In this document: positions 1-8,096 of the stretch, one piece after another
How the letters are laid out: every line of letters begins with the position of its first letter
Position numbering within the stretch: position 1 is the first letter of the stretch
Source: Hymenobacter jejuensis
GTDB lineage: Bacteria; Bacteroidota; Bacteroidia; Cytophagales; Hymenobacteraceae
NCBI RefSeq assembly: GCF_006337165.1
Contig: NZ_CP040896.1
Span: 682,001-746,000 of the forward strand
DNA length: 64,000 nucleotides
Direction: 5' to 3'
Made by a program: the position numbers and the translations under genes
The notes under the pieces: generated by a model
The model's input: only the letters and a program-made list of their open reading frames with translations
What the model was told of the DNA's origin: nothing
The model's database searches: none

Positions 1-942
1 GACCGCAAGAGCAGCGACGAGGACTTTTACCAGCTTGGCCAGCTTACCGTGCAGCAACCCGGCGCTCGCGCCGACCAAGAGGCCTTCGGAGTTTTTCAGG
101 ATTCGTTGCCTGCTCTCACTAAGCAACGCACTGTGGGCGTGAAGGTTAGGCAGCACGCATACGCCTGGAGCGCGGCCCCCAACCGCGATTACGTGATTGT
201 TGAATACAAGCTCCGGAACGTGACCGCCGACACGTTGCGCCCGCTGTATGCGGGCCTGTACATGGACTGGGATATGCTGCCCGAGCCCAATCGGAATGCG
301 GCGGCCTGGGATTCGGTGCGGGCCATGGGCTACGCCTACGACAAGGGTTCGCCCAATTTTTATGCGGGCGTGAAGCTGCTGCAAGGCGGGCCCGCCACTT
401 GCTACTCACTCGATAACCGGGCTCCGGCCGGCAGCCCGGTGTACCTGGCCGACGGGTTCAGCGCCGCCGAAAAATTTGTGGCACTCAGCAACGGCACGCG
501 CCAGCGCACCGCCGACCCAACCAACGGCACCGATGTGTCGCAGGTAGTAGGTGCTACGCTGCGCGCCCTGGCACCCGGCGACTCTGCAACCGTTGCTTTT
601 GCCGTTTTGGGCGCCAATACCTTAGCCCAACTCCAAGCGGCTGCCACGGCCGCCCAAGCCAAATACAACGCCGTGCTGCCTACACGCACCGCCACCCTCG
701 CGGCTTCGTGGCAAGTATTTCCCAACCCTACCACCGGGCAGCTACGCGTGGAGCTACCCAGTGGCTTTATGAGCAGCGACTTGTTGCTGCTCAACTCGTT
801 AGGCCAGGTTGTACAGACCGATAAAGTCCGAGCGCCAAATGTCACGCTGGACTTGCGCCGTTATCCGGCTGGCGTGTATGTGTTGCAAATTCGCGGACCG
901 CACACGGTGTTGAGCAGGCGAATTGTTTTAAATCATAAGTAA
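1..942 (+). CDS. T9SS type A sorting domain protein, 3' part only
   Basis: The reading frame is open from base 1, so the gene begins outside the window and only its last 313 codons are visible. The final 75 or so residues form a type A sorting domain: it opens with VFPNPTTGQL and closes with YPAGVYVLQIRG followed by a basic tail, the form used by the type IX secretion system to export and anchor proteins. The upstream part is a beta-rich extracellular domain (LRNVTADTLRPLYAGLYMD) of a kind I associate with secreted subtilase-like proteins of Bacteroidota, but no catalytic motif is visible, so the enzymatic class is unknown. An internal GTG at 49 is not needed as a start. It converges on umuC with only 20 bases between the stops. 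Confidence 0.8.
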   Translation, partial: DRKSSDEDFYQLGQLTVQQPGARADQEAFGVFQDSLPALTKQRTVGVKVRQHAYAWSAAPNRDYVIVEYKLRNVTADTLRPLYAGLYMDWDMLPEPNRNAAAWDSVRAMGYAYDKGSPNFYAGVKLLQGGPATCYSLDNRAPAGSPVYLADGFSAAEKFVALSNGTRQRTADPTNGTDVSQVVGATLRALAPGDSATVAFAVLGANTLAQLQAAATAAQAKYNAVLPTRTATLAASWQVFPNPTTGQLRVELPSGFMSSDLLLLNSLGQVVQTDKVRAPNVTLDLRRYPAGVYVLQIRGPHTVLSRRIVLNHK

Positions 943-962
943 TTTATTATTAAGTATTTATA

Positions 963-2276
963 TTAATTCACTTTCCAGATATCCGGCCAATGCGTTGTGT
1001 AGCGTGGAGAGCGGAAAGCGGAACGGCCCTGCCAAACGGGGTCGCGGTCGGCGGCGACGGCGTAGCGCACCGTTTGGCGCCCATACCGAGCATTAAGCGT
1101 GTCGAGGGCAGCCATGAGTTTGCTGCTCTGCGCTAACAGTTCGGGCGACTTGGTAAACAAGCCCATTTGCCGTTGCGTGGCCGGTTCGAGGCCGCTGAGC
1201 ACGACGCCAGCTTTGTGATAAGACACACCCGGCCGGGCCAGCTCCTGCAGCCCGTGTAGAGCCGCTTGGGTAAGCTCGCTGGTGTCGTCGGAGGCACTGG
1301 CCAGCGTCACGACGGTGGTGTGGGTACTGGGGCCGGCAGTGGGCGCGTATTTATCGGTGCCGAGCAGTACCGTGAGCACGTGGGCGGCGCTGCCCTGCTG
1401 TCGTAGCTTTTCGGCCGCGCGGGCAACAAATGTGGCCACGGCTTCGCGAAGCAGACGATGCTCGCAGAGTGGCTTGCCAAAAGAGCGCGAATGCGTCAGG
1501 CTTCGCTTCGAGGCGCCAATGGACACCAACTGGCCCTCTTCGTCGCACTCCTGCGGGTCGAAGCTCAGGCAGGAGTGGCCGTGCAGTTCGCGCCACAACC
1601 GCACACCTACCACTCCGCCCATATGGCGCCGCACCCACGGCTCGGGCATTGCTGCCAGCTCAGCCGCCGTCCCGATGCCGTTGTCACGCAGCTTTAAAGC
1701 GTAGCGTCGCCCAATGCCCCACACATCCTCAATGGGCATGCGCCGGAGCGCGTCCTGCTGCTTGGCCTCTGTGTCGAGCACCCACACCCGCGGCTGCGTT
1801 TCCGGCAGCTTCCGGGCCAGGCGGTTGGCCAGCTTCGCCAACGTTTTGCTCGGCGCTACGCCCACGCAGGTCGGGATGCCTACGTGCTGGGCTACCGTAC
1901 GCTGAATTTCGGTGGCATACTGCACCAAATCAGGGGCGGCGTAGCGCAGGCCGGCCAAGTTCAGGAAAGCCTCGTCGATGGAATAGACCTCTACCTCGGG
2001 CGTAAACAAGCTGAGCACCTCCACTACGCGCCGCGACATATCGCCGTAGAGCGCGTAGTTAGACGAGCGCACCCACACGCCGTGCTGCTCCAGAAAGGGC
2101 CGCACCTTGTGAAAAGGCTCTCCCATTTTCAGCCCCAGCGCTTTGGCTTCGTCCGAGCGCGAGATCAGGCAGCCGTCGTTGTTGGAGAGCACCACGCCGG
2201 GCACCCCGACAAAGCGCGGCTGAAAAACACGCTCACAGCTGACGTAGAAGTTGTTGCAATCGACTAGCGCATACAT
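963..2276 (-). CDS. umuC: Y-family DNA polymerase V catalytic subunit UmuC
   Basis: A 437-residue protein that copies damaged DNA past lesions. The N-terminus ([16 protein letters not shown]) carries the first catalytic aspartate. YSIDEAFL near residue 100 carries the second acidic pair of the Y-family palm, and [13 protein letters not shown] follows. Length and the C-terminal extension match UmuC rather than DinB. It starts 18 bases after the stop of umuD on the same strand, giving the usual umuD-umuC order. The family works with UmuD-prime and RecA. A RecA link is known for the family but not visible here. Confidence 0.93.
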   Translation of the reverse strand: MYALVDCNNFYVSCERVFQPRFVGVPGVVLSNNDGCLISRSDEAKALGLKMGEPFHKVRPFLEQHGVWVRSSNYALYGDMSRRVVEVLSLFTPEVEVYSIDEAFLNLAGLRYAAPDLVQYATEIQRTVAQHVGIPTCVGVAPSKTLAKLANRLARKLPETQPRVWVLDTEAKQQDALRRMPIEDVWGIGRRYALKLRDNGIGTAAELAAMPEPWVRRHMGGVVGVRLWRELHGHSCLSFDPQECDEEGQLVSIGASKRSLTHSRSFGKPLCEHRLLREAVATFVARAAEKLRQQGSAAHVLTVLLGTDKYAPTAGPSTHTTVVTLASASDDTSELTQAALHGLQELARPGVSYHKAGVVLSGLEPATQRQMGLFTKSPELLAQSSKLMAALDTLNARYGRQTVRYAVAADRDPVWQGRSAFRSPRYTTHWPDIWKVN

Positions 2277-2294
2277 AGCTATAGTTTTGGCTTG

Positions 2295-2783
2295 CTAAGA
2301 CGGCGACCATTTTCGGGGCTGGTTGGCCCAGGCCGCAACGGGCGTTTTCTTTTTCATAAAAGGGTGAATGACATGGGTAACCACGCCCCAGATCTCAAAC
2401 CGATAGTCGTCGGGCAGCTCGAGGGCTGGGTAGCGCTCGTTGGCCGCTTCCAGCCACATGCGCCCGTTTTCCTGCCGCAGCCGCTTCACGGTGTGCTCAC
2501 CCTCCACCACCGCCACCACAATGTGCCCATCGACCGGAGTAATAGCCCGGTTGACGACAATAAAATCATCGGGATTGATGCCAGCGCCCAGCATCGAATC
2601 GCCGGTTACCTGGGCCAGAAAGGTGGAAGCGGGCCGCTCAAACAAGTAGCGGTGCAGATCCAGGGTTTGATCGGAATAGCCGTCGGCAGGCGACGGAAAG
2701 CCAGCGGGCACCGGGCACGCCATCAGGGGTAACTCCAGCGGCAGCGCATCTTCTGCCAACTCAAAATAGACAACTTCACTCAT
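2295..2783 (-). CDS. umuD: UmuD-like self-cleaving polymerase V subunit
   Basis: A 162-residue S24 peptidase of the LexA/UmuD group. The ATG at 2783 is preferred because MSEVVYFELAED starts the recognisable protein. An upstream in-frame start at 2846 would add 21 residues that overlap the promoter-like palindrome. PVPAGFPSPADGY contains an Ala-Gly pair at the place where UmuD cleaves itself. GDSML carries the nucleophilic serine and HTVKRL the general-base lysine. Cleavage activates the protein as partner of UmuC, encoded 18 bases downstream. A 9-5-9 inverted repeat lies 43-65 bases upstream. Confidence 0.9.
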   Translation of the reverse strand: MSEVVYFELAEDALPLELPLMACPVPAGFPSPADGYSDQTLDLHRYLFERPASTFLAQVTGDSMLGAGINPDDFIVVNRAITPVDGHIVVAVVEGEHTVKRLRQENGRMWLEAANERYPALELPDDYRFEIWGVVTHVIHPFMKKKTPVAAWANQPRKWSPS

Positions 2784-2825
2784 AGAACGCAGGCCGATAG
2801 ATAGTACTACGCAACCGACGCTGCT

Positions 2826-2848
2826 ATTTACTAATTTTTTTAGCAAAT
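2826..2848. promoter_or_regulatory. Candidate operator upstream of umuDC
   Basis: Arms ATTTACTAA (2826-2834) and TTAGCAAAT (2840-2848) form an inverted repeat with 8 of 9 bases paired around five T residues. It lies 43-65 bases upstream of the chosen umuD start in an AT-rich intergenic stretch. It resembles neither the E. coli nor the Bacillus LexA box. Its regulator is unknown. Confidence 0.4.
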
Positions 2849-3004
2849 TGTTTTTCTCATCTGCTGAGATTGTTCAATTAATATAGTTTTTTATAGCGGT
2901 ATATTCCTGGCTTAATTTCATTTTAATCTTATCATTGCGCAATAATTTCCCTGATATATCATATAATTATTTCTTCCAATTTTTTTAGTTTTAGTAAATA
3001 TTTG

Positions 3005-3012
3005 TATCTTTG
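3005..3012 (+). promoter_or_regulatory. Bacteroidota -7 element TATCTTTG
   Basis: An exact match to TAnnTTTG, the -7 box of the primary sigma factor in Bacteroidota. The next ATG, at 3016, is only three bases beyond it, so transcription should begin at or just after the start codon. No clear -33 TTTG is seen at the expected distance. Confidence 0.55.
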
Positions 3013-3015
3013 CAT

Positions 3016-3264
3016 ATGTCGAAAGTAAAGCTTCCTGTACCTTCTCCCGTCCAGCACTATGCTCGTTGCGTGGACGCCAGCAGCCGCCCCGCAGACTATG
3101 TAGGCGAGTGGCCCGAAGCCGGGCGCGTGTATCCGGTGCGCGTGTTGCGTAGTGCTCACACCGGCCAACCCCAGGTACACATTCTCGGTTTTCACGTCGA
3201 AGCTCCGTATGGCGCATTTGCAGCCCGGCGCTTCGAAACGGTTGCCGAGGTGTGGCTCAACTAA
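3016..3264 (+). CDS. Small hypothetical protein, 82 aa
   Basis: An 82-residue soluble basic protein starting MSKVKLPVPSP. I do not recognise the family. The middle (GEWPEAGRVYPVRVLRS) followed by short beta-prone segments suggests a small beta-barrel or SH3-like fold, but that is a guess. The ATG at 3016 is preferred over the TTG at 3010, which lies inside the -7 element. GC content and codon use match the neighbourhood, and a good terminator follows at 3296-3329, so it looks like a real monocistronic gene. It diverges from umuDC. Confidence 0.6.
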   Translation: MSKVKLPVPSPVQHYARCVDASSRPADYVGEWPEAGRVYPVRVLRSAHTGQPQVHILGFHVEAPYGAFAARRFETVAEVWLN

Positions 3265-3295
3265 CCCTTTAAGCACATTTTATTTCTGCCGTTTT

Positions 3296-3329
3296 CGGCT
3301 GCTTTCGCTTCGGCAAGGCAGCCGTTTTT
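3296..3329 (+). terminator. Rho-independent terminator
   Basis: Stem CGGCTGC (3296-3302) pairs with GCAGCCG (3318-3324) and is followed by TTTTTATTTT. It ends the 82-residue gene. Confidence 0.75.
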
Positions 3330-3394
3330 ATTTTCTGGATCTGGGCATCTTCGTAGTTGTGACAATTCCGTTATTATGGCATAAACATCTGAAT

Positions 3395-3412
3395 ATCACA
3401 TGATTATGTGAT
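3395..3412. promoter_or_regulatory. Candidate operator, 7-4-7 inverted repeat
   Basis: ATCACAT and ATGTGAT are perfect inverted arms around GATT. The site lies about 70 bases upstream of the ATG at 3479. The half-sites contain TCACA and TGTGA, as in CRP/FNR sites, but in the opposite order. A degenerate -7-like box (TACCTTCT) lies further downstream near 3435. Confidence 0.35.
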
Positions 3413-3478
3413 TGATCAAGAAATAATAAAGGTGTACCTTCTTCAACTGAACTCTTTCCCACCTTTATTCCTATTGCC

Positions 3479-4501
3479 ATGAATTTTCGAAAATCTACTC
3501 GGGTTTTGCCGCTTCTGTTGGTTTTGTCGCTCTCGGGCCTGGCTCAGAACAAGTCGGGTGCAGTTATGCTGAAGGCGGGAAAAGCCGTCACCCAGCCCAT
3601 GCAGGGTAGCACCAGCTACGACTACCAGGTGCAGCTAAAATCTGGAGAGGCGCTGAAAGCCACCGTGCTGCAAAAAGGCGTCGATGTCGTAATCAATACT
3701 TATGGCCCCGACGGCAAGAAAATTGCCTCCTTCGATTCGCCAACCGACCGGCAGGGCACCGAATACGTGACGCTAGTAGCACCACAAACCGGGCGCTACC
3801 GCTTGGAAGTCGCGCCCTTCGAGCCCAAAGCCGCGCAGGGCACTTTTGAGCTGACCGTTGGCAAGATCATGACGCCGGCTCAGTACACCCAAAGCCTCGC
3901 TGAAGACCGCAAGCGCGCCGATGCCGTGGCCGCTTATTTGCAGACGCCGCATCCTGACAAAACCTACGACGAGCAGGCCGCCGAAGTGATGAAGCTCGAC
4001 CCTACCGCGCTGATGCTGCCCACTGCTCCGCTGCCCGAAATAGAAGCAGCCCGTTGGCTGGAGGGCACCTGGATATCCACCGGCAAGTCATACGCCAGCG
4101 CTATTTCTCCCGAACGCACTTTCTCGGACACCGCCGTCTATCGCTTCGATCCGCAGCACCCCATGATGCTTACCAGAGCCAACAAGCCCGATGGCAAATA
4201 CGTCCCGGTGATGGCTTACGAGCCCCATAGCCGGCGGTGGGTGCAGGCCAGCATGCAAGCCGGCGAAACCGGCACGGGCTGGAACATGGCAACGGGCAAT
4301 GGCTGGGCCAACAACCAGCTGATTATGGAAGGCGACGGAGCGTTCATGGGCATCACCAACCATTCGCGCGTGACGCGGACCAAAGTAGACGACACGCACA
4401 TGCGCATGCTCACCGAAGAGCGCAAAGGCGACGGCACCTGGCAGCCGATTTCGGAAGCCCAGATGGTCAAACAAAACTCAAATAGCGTCACGTCCAAGTA
4501 G
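3479..4501 (+). CDS. Secreted two-domain protein (PPC-like plus beta-barrel-like domain)
   Basis: A 340-residue protein with a signal peptide (VLPLLLVLSLSGLAQ, cleavage near residue 23). Residues 40-120 look like a PPC/CalX-type beta sandwich (LKSGEALKATVLQKGVDVV, then TGRYRLEVAPFE). Residues 190-330 form a second module beginning WLEGTWIS, whose spaced WLEGTW, YEPHSRRW and WNMATGNG strands suggest a lipocalin-like or DUF6265/DUF1579-like barrel. That assignment is from memory and weak. It is probably periplasmic and its function is unknown. It stands alone, with a candidate operator upstream and a strong shared terminator downstream. Confidence 0.7.
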   Translation: MNFRKSTRVLPLLLVLSLSGLAQNKSGAVMLKAGKAVTQPMQGSTSYDYQVQLKSGEALKATVLQKGVDVVINTYGPDGKKIASFDSPTDRQGTEYVTLVAPQTGRYRLEVAPFEPKAAQGTFELTVGKIMTPAQYTQSLAEDRKRADAVAAYLQTPHPDKTYDEQAAEVMKLDPTALMLPTAPLPEIEAARWLEGTWISTGKSYASAISPERTFSDTAVYRFDPQHPMMLTRANKPDGKYVPVMAYEPHSRRWVQASMQAGETGTGWNMATGNGWANNQLIMEGDGAFMGITNHSRVTRTKVDDTHMRMLTEERKGDGTWQPISEAQMVKQNSNSVTSK

Positions 4502-4518
4502 GGCACGGCACCACAACC

Positions 4519-4558
4519 AAGCAAAAGCCGGCTTCTCCTCGGAGGCCGGCTTTTGCTT
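4519..4558. terminator. Bidirectional terminator, 14-bp stem
   Basis: AAGCAAAAGCCGGC (4519-4532) is the exact reverse complement of 4545-4558, with a 12-base loop. It lies between the convergent genes ending at 4501 (+) and 4570 (-) and can serve both. Confidence 0.8.
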
Positions 4559-4569
4559 GCGTAAGCCAA

Positions 4570-5505
4570 TCAGGCGGGCTGTAGTTCGGCGGGCTTGCGC
4601 TTCCAGCCGATCAGCAACACCCCGATCACAACTAAAACGGTTCCGAATATTTGCTCCGCGAATATCTTTTCGCCCAGGACGAAATGCGCCTGCAAAATGG
4701 TAGATACCGGCCCCACCCCACTGATAATTGCCACATTATTGGAGCCAATCATTTTTAAGCCCTGCGACAGCATAAAGGTGGGCAAAACCGTGGCTACTAC
4801 GGCCAATAATAATCCAAATTGCCACAACTCTTTTCCGGTAGTTAAAGTCTGGAAATGACCTGTGTAAGCAAAGTGAGAAAATACGCCAAATGTTGCCGCC
4901 ATCATCGCATAGGCGGTGAATTTCGCAGCACCAATTTTAGGAATAATTTTCCCGCTCCCAACGATATAAATGGAATAAGTAATTGCGCATAAAAAGACCA
5001 TAAAGCTGCCAAAAAGAAAATGCGGGTTGCTTGTATCCAATTGCAGTTCACCAAAATAGGCAATGGCAATACCCAGGTACGTAAGCAGCAGCGCCACTTT
5101 TTGGATGCGGGAAATAGGCTGCCCGAAAAAATACGCGTTGATGAATACTGCGAAGCTCGGGTACAAAAATAAAATCAGACGTTCCAAGCCAGCTGACACA
5201 TATTGTAGGCCAACAAAATCAAATAAACTGCTCAAATAATACCCCAAAAATCCCAGCGAAATCGCCAATACCCATTCTCGGGGTTTCATGCGCACATTGT
5301 CTTTGTGACGACTTATTACAAAGGCCGTCACGACGTAAAATGGCAAGGCAAATAGCATCCGTAGCGTGAGCAGCGTTACGGCGTCGGTGTGCGTGCTGCC
5401 AAAAGCGGCTTTTACGATAATGGCTTTCGTGGAAAATAGTATTGCCCCGGCCAGTGTGATGAAAAAGCCTACAATCGAAATCGCCTGTTTGGGAGAAGCA
5501 CTCAT
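4570..5505 (-). CDS. DMT-superfamily transporter (EamA family)
   Basis: A 311-residue inner-membrane protein with about ten hydrophobic segments arranged as two EamA repeats, ending in a short cytoplasmic tail (GWKRKPAEL). The start MSASPKQAISIVGFFIT gives a first helix of normal length. Family members export amino acids, metabolites or drugs, and the substrate cannot be read from sequence. The gene is visibly more AT-rich than the genes on both sides, with many AAA and TTT codons, which suggests recent acquisition. It forms a separate unit between two strong terminators. Confidence 0.85.
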   Translation of the reverse strand: MSASPKQAISIVGFFITLAGAILFSTKAIIVKAAFGSTHTDAVTLLTLRMLFALPFYVVTAFVISRHKDNVRMKPREWVLAISLGFLGYYLSSLFDFVGLQYVSAGLERLILFLYPSFAVFINAYFFGQPISRIQKVALLLTYLGIAIAYFGELQLDTSNPHFLFGSFMVFLCAITYSIYIVGSGKIIPKIGAAKFTAYAMMAATFGVFSHFAYTGHFQTLTTGKELWQFGLLLAVVATVLPTFMLSQGLKMIGSNNVAIISGVGPVSTILQAHFVLGEKIFAEQIFGTVLVVIGVLLIGWKRKPAELQPA

Positions 5506-5584
5506 TCGGGAAGAAAGGAAATTTTCAGCAGCGGCCCCAAAGTGTATTTGAGGCCGCTACGATTTCAAACGAGCAGAGAAATAA

Positions 5585-5618
5585 AAAAAGCCGCTTCCTG
5601 CTTAGGAAGCGGCTTTTT
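5585..5618. terminator. Terminator after aconitase, 15-bp stem
   Basis: 5585-5599 (AAAAAGCCGCTTCCT) is perfectly complementary to 5604-5618 around a 4-base loop. The flanking A and T runs make it active in either direction. It ends the aconitase transcript. Confidence 0.8.
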
Positions 5619-5626
5619 ATAAACAC

Positions 5627-5637
5627 TTAATTATCAA
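5627..5637. repeat. Dispersed AT-rich motif, one mismatch
   Basis: TTAATTATCAA, one base from the core TTGATWATCAA. It abuts the stop codon of aconitase and lies just before its terminator stem. Confidence 0.5.
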
Positions 5638-7932
5638 TTACTTCTGCGAAAGATTGCTTCCGCTAGCTTCTTTCAAACGGATCAAGTTCAGGGCCGAGCC
5701 GGCTTTGAACCACTCAATCTGACCTTGGTTGTACGTGTGGTTCAGCGTGATGAGGTCGGTATCACCGTCGGTGTGATGCAGACGGGCCTGCAACGGCTTG
5801 CCGGGCTGAAAATCGGTCAGGCCGAGGATGTCGATGGTGTCGTCCTCCTCGATCAGATCGTAGTCGGCCTTGTTGGCAAACGTGAGGGCCAGCATGCCCT
5901 GCTTCTTGAGGTTGGTCTCGTGAATACGAGCAAACGACTTCACGATCACGGCGCGGACGCCCAAGTGGCGAGGTTCCATGGCGGCGTGCTCGCGCGAAGA
6001 GCCTTCGCCGTAGTTCTCGTCGCCTACGACCACCGTTCCAATGCCCATTGACTTATACGTGCGGGCTACAGCGGGCACCGTGTTGTAGGGCGTGCCCTGC
6101 GTCAGCTGGTCCTTCACCGAGTTGGCTTCGCCGTTGAAAGCGTTGGTCGCCCCGATGAGCATGTTGTTGGAGATGTTGTCCAGGTGACCGCGATACTTCA
6201 ACCAAGGGCCAGCCATCGAGATGTGGTCGGTGGTGCACTTGCCTTGGGCCTTGATGAGCAAACGCAGCCCGTGGAGGTCGGTGCCTTCCCAAGCCTTAAA
6301 CGGCTCCAGCAGCTCCAGACGATCAGATTGAGGATCAACGATTACCTGCACGCCAAGGCCGCTTGCAGCAGGCGCCTGATAACCAGCATCTTCTACAGCG
6401 TAGCCTTGGGGTGGCGTTTCGAGGCCGTGTGGCTCGTCGAAGCGCACCTGCTGGCCGTCTTTGGTGGTCAGCGTGTCGGTAAGCGGATTGAAGGTTAGGT
6501 CGCCGGCAATGGCGAAAGCCGTCACGATTTCAGGCGAAGCCACGAACGCATGCGTGTTCGGGTTGCCGTCGTTGCGCTTAGCAAAGTTGCGGTTGAACGA
6601 CGTGATGATCGAGTTCTTGCGCTTCGGATCGTCGGTGTGACGTGCCCACTGCCCGATGCACGGACCGCAAGCATTCGCCAATACTACACCGCCCATCTGA
6701 GCAAACGTATCGAGCAGACCATCACGAGCTACTGTGTAGCGCACCAGCTCCGAGCCGGGCGTTACGGTGAACTCGGCGTTTACGCTCAGGCCTTTGCTTA
6801 CGGCCTGCTCAGCGATGGAAGCGGCCCGGGTGATGTCTTCGTACGACGAGTTGGTGCACGAGCCAATCAGACCTACTTCCAGTTTGGCAGGCCAGCCGTG
6901 CTCGCGTACGGCGGCGGCAAACTGTGAAATAGGCCAAGCGGCGTCCGGCGTGAACGGTCCGTTGACGTGCGGCTCGAGCTCCGACAGGTTGATTTCAATC
7001 AGCTGATCGTAGTATTTCTCAGGCTGCGCATACACTTCTTCGTCGGCGCGCAGGTGCGCGGCAACGCCTTCGGCCAAGTCGGCGATCTCGGCGCGGTTGG
7101 TGCCGCGCAGATATTCGGCCATTTTCTGGTCGTAGTTGAATACCGACGTGGTGGCGCCGATTTCCGCACCCATATTGCAGATGGTCGCCTTGCCCGTGCA
7201 CGACATGCTTTCGGCACCTTCACCGAAGTATTCGACGATAGCCCCGGTACCGCCCTTAACGGTCAGAATACCAGCCACTTTCAGAATTACGTCTTTGGGA
7301 GCCGTCCAGCCGCTGAGCTTGCCGGTCAGCTTAACGCCAATCACTTTCGGGAACTTCAGCTCCCAGGCCATGCCCGCCATTACGTCGACGGCGTCGGCGC
7401 CACCCACGCCAATGGCGATCATGCCCAGACCACCTGCGTTCGGGGTGTGCGAGTCCGTGCCGATCATCATGCCGCCGGGGAAGGCGTAATTTTCCAGCAC
7501 TACTTGGTGAATAATACCCGCACCCGGCTTCCAGAAGCCAATGCCGTATTTGTTAGACACCGAAGCTAAGAAGTCATAAACTTCGCGGTTCTCGTCGTTG
7601 GCCACGGCCAAGTCTTCCTCGGCACCATCGCGGGCCTGGATGAGGTGGTCGCAGTGCACAGTGCTCGGCACGGCCGTTTTGTCTTTGCCGGCTTGCATAA
7701 ACTGCAACAGCGCCATTTGGGCGGTTGCGTCCTGCATAGCCACGCGGTCGGGAGCGAAATCGACGTAGGAAACGCCCCGCTCAAACGCCTGAGTTACATT
7801 GCCGCCATACAGGTGAGCGTACAAAATTTTCTCGGCCAGCGTGAGCGGGCGGCCAACGGCAGCACGGGCAGCTTCAATGCGCGGCCCCATGCCGGCGTAC
7901 ACGGCCTGAATCATTTCTAAGTCAAACGCCAT
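5638..7932 (-). CDS. acn: Aconitate hydratase
   Basis: A 764-residue cytoplasmic TCA-cycle enzyme that interconverts citrate and isocitrate. The ATG at 7932 ([14 protein letters not shown]) is chosen. The longer open frame from 8013 runs over the promoter. [13 protein letters not shown] and [15 protein letters not shown] carry active-site residues, and the three iron-sulfur cysteines are the one in SCTNSS and the pair in [10 protein letters not shown]. The swivel domain shows [18 protein letters not shown]. The overall form is the mitochondrial-type aconitase common in Bacteroidota. It stands alone, with its own promoter at 7982-7989, divergent from a TlpA-like lipoprotein gene. Confidence 0.95.
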   Translation of the reverse strand: MAFDLEMIQAVYAGMGPRIEAARAAVGRPLTLAEKILYAHLYGGNVTQAFERGVSYVDFAPDRVAMQDATAQMALLQFMQAGKDKTAVPSTVHCDHLIQARDGAEEDLAVANDENREVYDFLASVSNKYGIGFWKPGAGIIHQVVLENYAFPGGMMIGTDSHTPNAGGLGMIAIGVGGADAVDVMAGMAWELKFPKVIGVKLTGKLSGWTAPKDVILKVAGILTVKGGTGAIVEYFGEGAESMSCTGKATICNMGAEIGATTSVFNYDQKMAEYLRGTNRAEIADLAEGVAAHLRADEEVYAQPEKYYDQLIEINLSELEPHVNGPFTPDAAWPISQFAAAVREHGWPAKLEVGLIGSCTNSSYEDITRAASIAEQAVSKGLSVNAEFTVTPGSELVRYTVARDGLLDTFAQMGGVVLANACGPCIGQWARHTDDPKRKNSIITSFNRNFAKRNDGNPNTHAFVASPEIVTAFAIAGDLTFNPLTDTLTTKDGQQVRFDEPHGLETPPQGYAVEDAGYQAPAASGLGVQVIVDPQSDRLELLEPFKAWEGTDLHGLRLLIKAQGKCTTDHISMAGPWLKYRGHLDNISNNMLIGATNAFNGEANSVKDQLTQGTPYNTVPAVARTYKSMGIGTVVVGDENYGEGSSREHAAMEPRHLGVRAVIVKSFARIHETNLKKQGMLALTFANKADYDLIEEDDTIDILGLTDFQPGKPLQARLHHTDGDTDLITLNHTYNQGQIEWFKAGSALNLIRLKEASGSNLSQK

Positions 7933-7981
7933 AATAAAGAAGGAAAGATTGTGAGAGGTTAGGCTCCTGCGAGCGGGCACG

Positions 7982-7989
7982 CAAATATA
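7982..7989 (-). promoter_or_regulatory. -7 element of the aconitase promoter
   Basis: On the minus strand this reads TATATTTG, an exact TAnnTTTG match. A -33 box TTTG lies at 8011-8014, a 21-base spacing. It is interleaved with the divergent promoter at 8017-8024. Confidence 0.7.
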
Positions 7990-8016
7990 GGCGGCCTGCG
8001 TTGCGAGACCCAAAGT

Positions 8017-8024
8017 TATCTTTG
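8017..8024 (+). promoter_or_regulatory. -7 element for the TlpA-like gene
   Basis: TATCTTTG, an exact TAnnTTTG match, lies 72 bases before the ATG at 8097. Its 5' side is immediately next to the -33 box of the divergent aconitase promoter, so the two polymerases should interfere. Confidence 0.65.
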
Positions 8025-8096
8025 TACCCTTACCTTACAAAACCAGTTGCCCTTATCGTTGGTTTAGAGTCGAATTTCTCTTTTTTCTTTTCCATC

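Noticed and set aside
2784..3004. Canonical LexA box upstream of umuDC
   Set aside because: Neither the CTGT-N8-ACAG form nor the GAAC-N4-GTTC form is present; only the 2826-2848 repeat is symmetric.
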